Origin: Aliikangiella maris
GTDB lineage: Bacteria; Pseudomonadota; Gammaproteobacteria; Enterobacterales; Kangiellaceae
Assembly (NCBI RefSeq): GCF_040719265.1
Contig: NZ_JBFDAH010000026.1
Location: forward strand, 10,004-74,003
DNA: 64,000 bases
Direction of reading: 5' to 3'
This document shows positions 63,516 to 64,000 of this stretch, in pieces; the stretch's first letter is position 1, and each line of letters opens with the position of its first letter. The notes beneath the pieces were generated by a model that was not told the DNA's origin, searched no databases, and was given only the letters and a program-made list of their open reading frames with translations. A program made the position numbers and the translations under genes.

Positions 63516-63720
63516 TTATTTGAGTAAGCCTTTTTCTTTAGCGAATTGAACAAAATGACGTGATACTGGAATGAGTTGTTTGTTTGATAGCTGTATGAAG
63601 TACCGCCGGCTTTTCTTGGTAGATTGCTCAATGGCTGTTTCTGCAATCCACTAGGACCGGTTTACTTGCATCCCAGGGTAATCTTGCTATTCATCAAATG
63701 CATCTTTAAATCGCATGAAA
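63516..63720 (-). pseudogene. Remnant of a LytTR-domain transcription regulator (C-terminal part, two amber stops)
   Basis: Reading the minus strand from 63720 to 63516 gives a LytTR-like C-terminus: MRFKDAFDE, stop, QDYPGMQVNRS, stop, WIAETAIEQSTKKSRRYFIQ, then SNKQLIPVSRHFVQFAKEK and a normal stop. The pattern (MRxxDA, GMQVxRSWW-like, LSNxxxIPVSR) is that of a LytTR DNA-binding domain. Two in-frame TAG codons (CTA at 63651-63653 and 63687-63689 on the plus strand) replace residues expected to be Trp and probably Leu. No start or receiver domain is visible, so it is a decayed fragment. Homology is judged by eye. Confidence 0.5.
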
Positions 63721-63876
63721 ATCGTACCCGTAATACCATCTGATTTAACGGTGACTTTCTCCAATATTTCTGCCGGACGCTATGCTATATTGGTGTTTCA
63801 TGATGAAAACAGTAATGGCAAGTTGGATCGAATGATGTTCCTGTTTATGGGGATATCAGCTGAAGGTTATTGTTAA
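63715..63876 (+). pseudogene. Remnant of a DUF2141-family gene
   Basis: A 53-codon plus-strand reading from ATG 63715 carries the core of the DUF2141 family: TVTFSNISAGRYAILVFHDE followed by NSNGKLD and GISAEGY, then Cys and a stop. Whole family members are about 130-170 residues, exported, and continue past EGYGFSNN; here the N-terminal half and the end are missing. It partly overlaps the LytTR remnant on the other strand. It could also be a small expressed protein, but the missing signal peptide and the truncated end favour decay. Confidence 0.5.
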
Positions 63877-64000
63877 ACCAATGATGTGTTTACTTAGTCG
63901 TCCCTGAAAAACAGCTTAACACTCTGAAATTTAATAAAAAATCTCTAATTAATAACTCACTTTTCGACCAGAAATGTTAAAATACGCCATCACTTCCTGG
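63877..64000. other. End of window, no gene seen
   Basis: AT-rich sequence without a reading frame, presumably the upstream region of a gene outside the window. No clear promoter or terminator could be read. Confidence 0.4.

Noticed and set aside
63516..63720. Stop-codon readthrough or recoded TAG in the LytTR frame
   Set aside because: Other genes in the window use normal stops and the fragment lacks a start and the upstream domain, so decay is the simpler reading.
1..64000. CRISPR array, IS element, integron, prophage or tRNA/rRNA gene
   Set aside because: No regularly spaced repeats, transposase or integrase frames, attachment sites or tRNA-like cloverleaf sequences were seen.

Overview
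The window is 64 kb of AT-rich DNA from a Gram-negative bacterium, almost certainly a marine-type gammaproteobacterium. The evidence is a complete type II secretion operon followed by yrfG-nudE-cysQ, the heat-shock genes hslR (Hsp15) and hslO (Hsp33), a PhoB/PhoR-Pst-PhoU locus, and a stand-alone second-type EF-G. A Kangiellaceae-like (Oceanospirillales) host is my inference, not something the sequence proves. No rRNA, tRNA, IS element, phage or CRISPR array was seen.

Region 1 (1-19.8 kb) is an exopolysaccharide locus of the kind usually linked to exosortase A. It contains a priming sugar-1-phosphate transferase (cut by the window start), an export lipoprotein, a chain-length protein, a BY-kinase-like ATPase with a degenerate P-loop, an outer-membrane barrel, FemAB, two NodB deacetylases, one GT2 and three GT4 glycosyltransferases, two asparagine-synthase-like amidotransferases (one without the glutaminase cysteine), a Wzy/ligase and a MurJ-type flippase. 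No exosortase or PEP-CTERM protein lies inside the window.

Region 2 (19.8-31.3 kb) is the most unusual part. Two paralogous secreted proteins, each a beta-propeller fused to an SGNH hydrolase, lie in opposite orientation. Between them is a divergent pair, a membrane acyltransferase-3 and a membrane-anchored SGNH protein. Next comes an 825-residue fusion of adenylating enzyme, carrier protein and membrane acyltransferase-3, which looks like a D-alanylation-type (Dlt) pathway in one chain. A BcsL/CelD-like GNAT closes the block. I read it as a candidate module that adds acyl groups to, and removes them from, the surface glycan made by region 1.

Region 3 (31.3-40.8 kb) is the phosphate regulon: phoB-phoR, a SapC-like gene, then pstS-pstC-pstA-pstB-phoU. 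PhoB boxes can be read before phoB and, as four tandem 11-mers, before pstS. A terminator-like attenuator lies between pstS and pstC, and a strong terminator follows phoU.

Region 4 (40.9-48.6 kb) holds housekeeping and metabolic genes: an unknown exported protein, a GST-fold protein, hslO, a DUF1338 (2-oxoadipate dioxygenase/decarboxylase-type) gene divergent from a LysR regulator, an EF-G paralogue and hslR.

Region 5 (49.3-63.5 kb) is gspCDEFGHIJKLMN followed by yrfG-nudE-cysQ, tightly packed on one strand. GspH carries unusual low-complexity insertions. A 740-bp gap before gspC ends in an isolated terminator and may encode a small RNA. Behind cysQ lie remnants of a LytTR regulator (minus strand, two amber stops) and a DUF2141 gene (plus strand).
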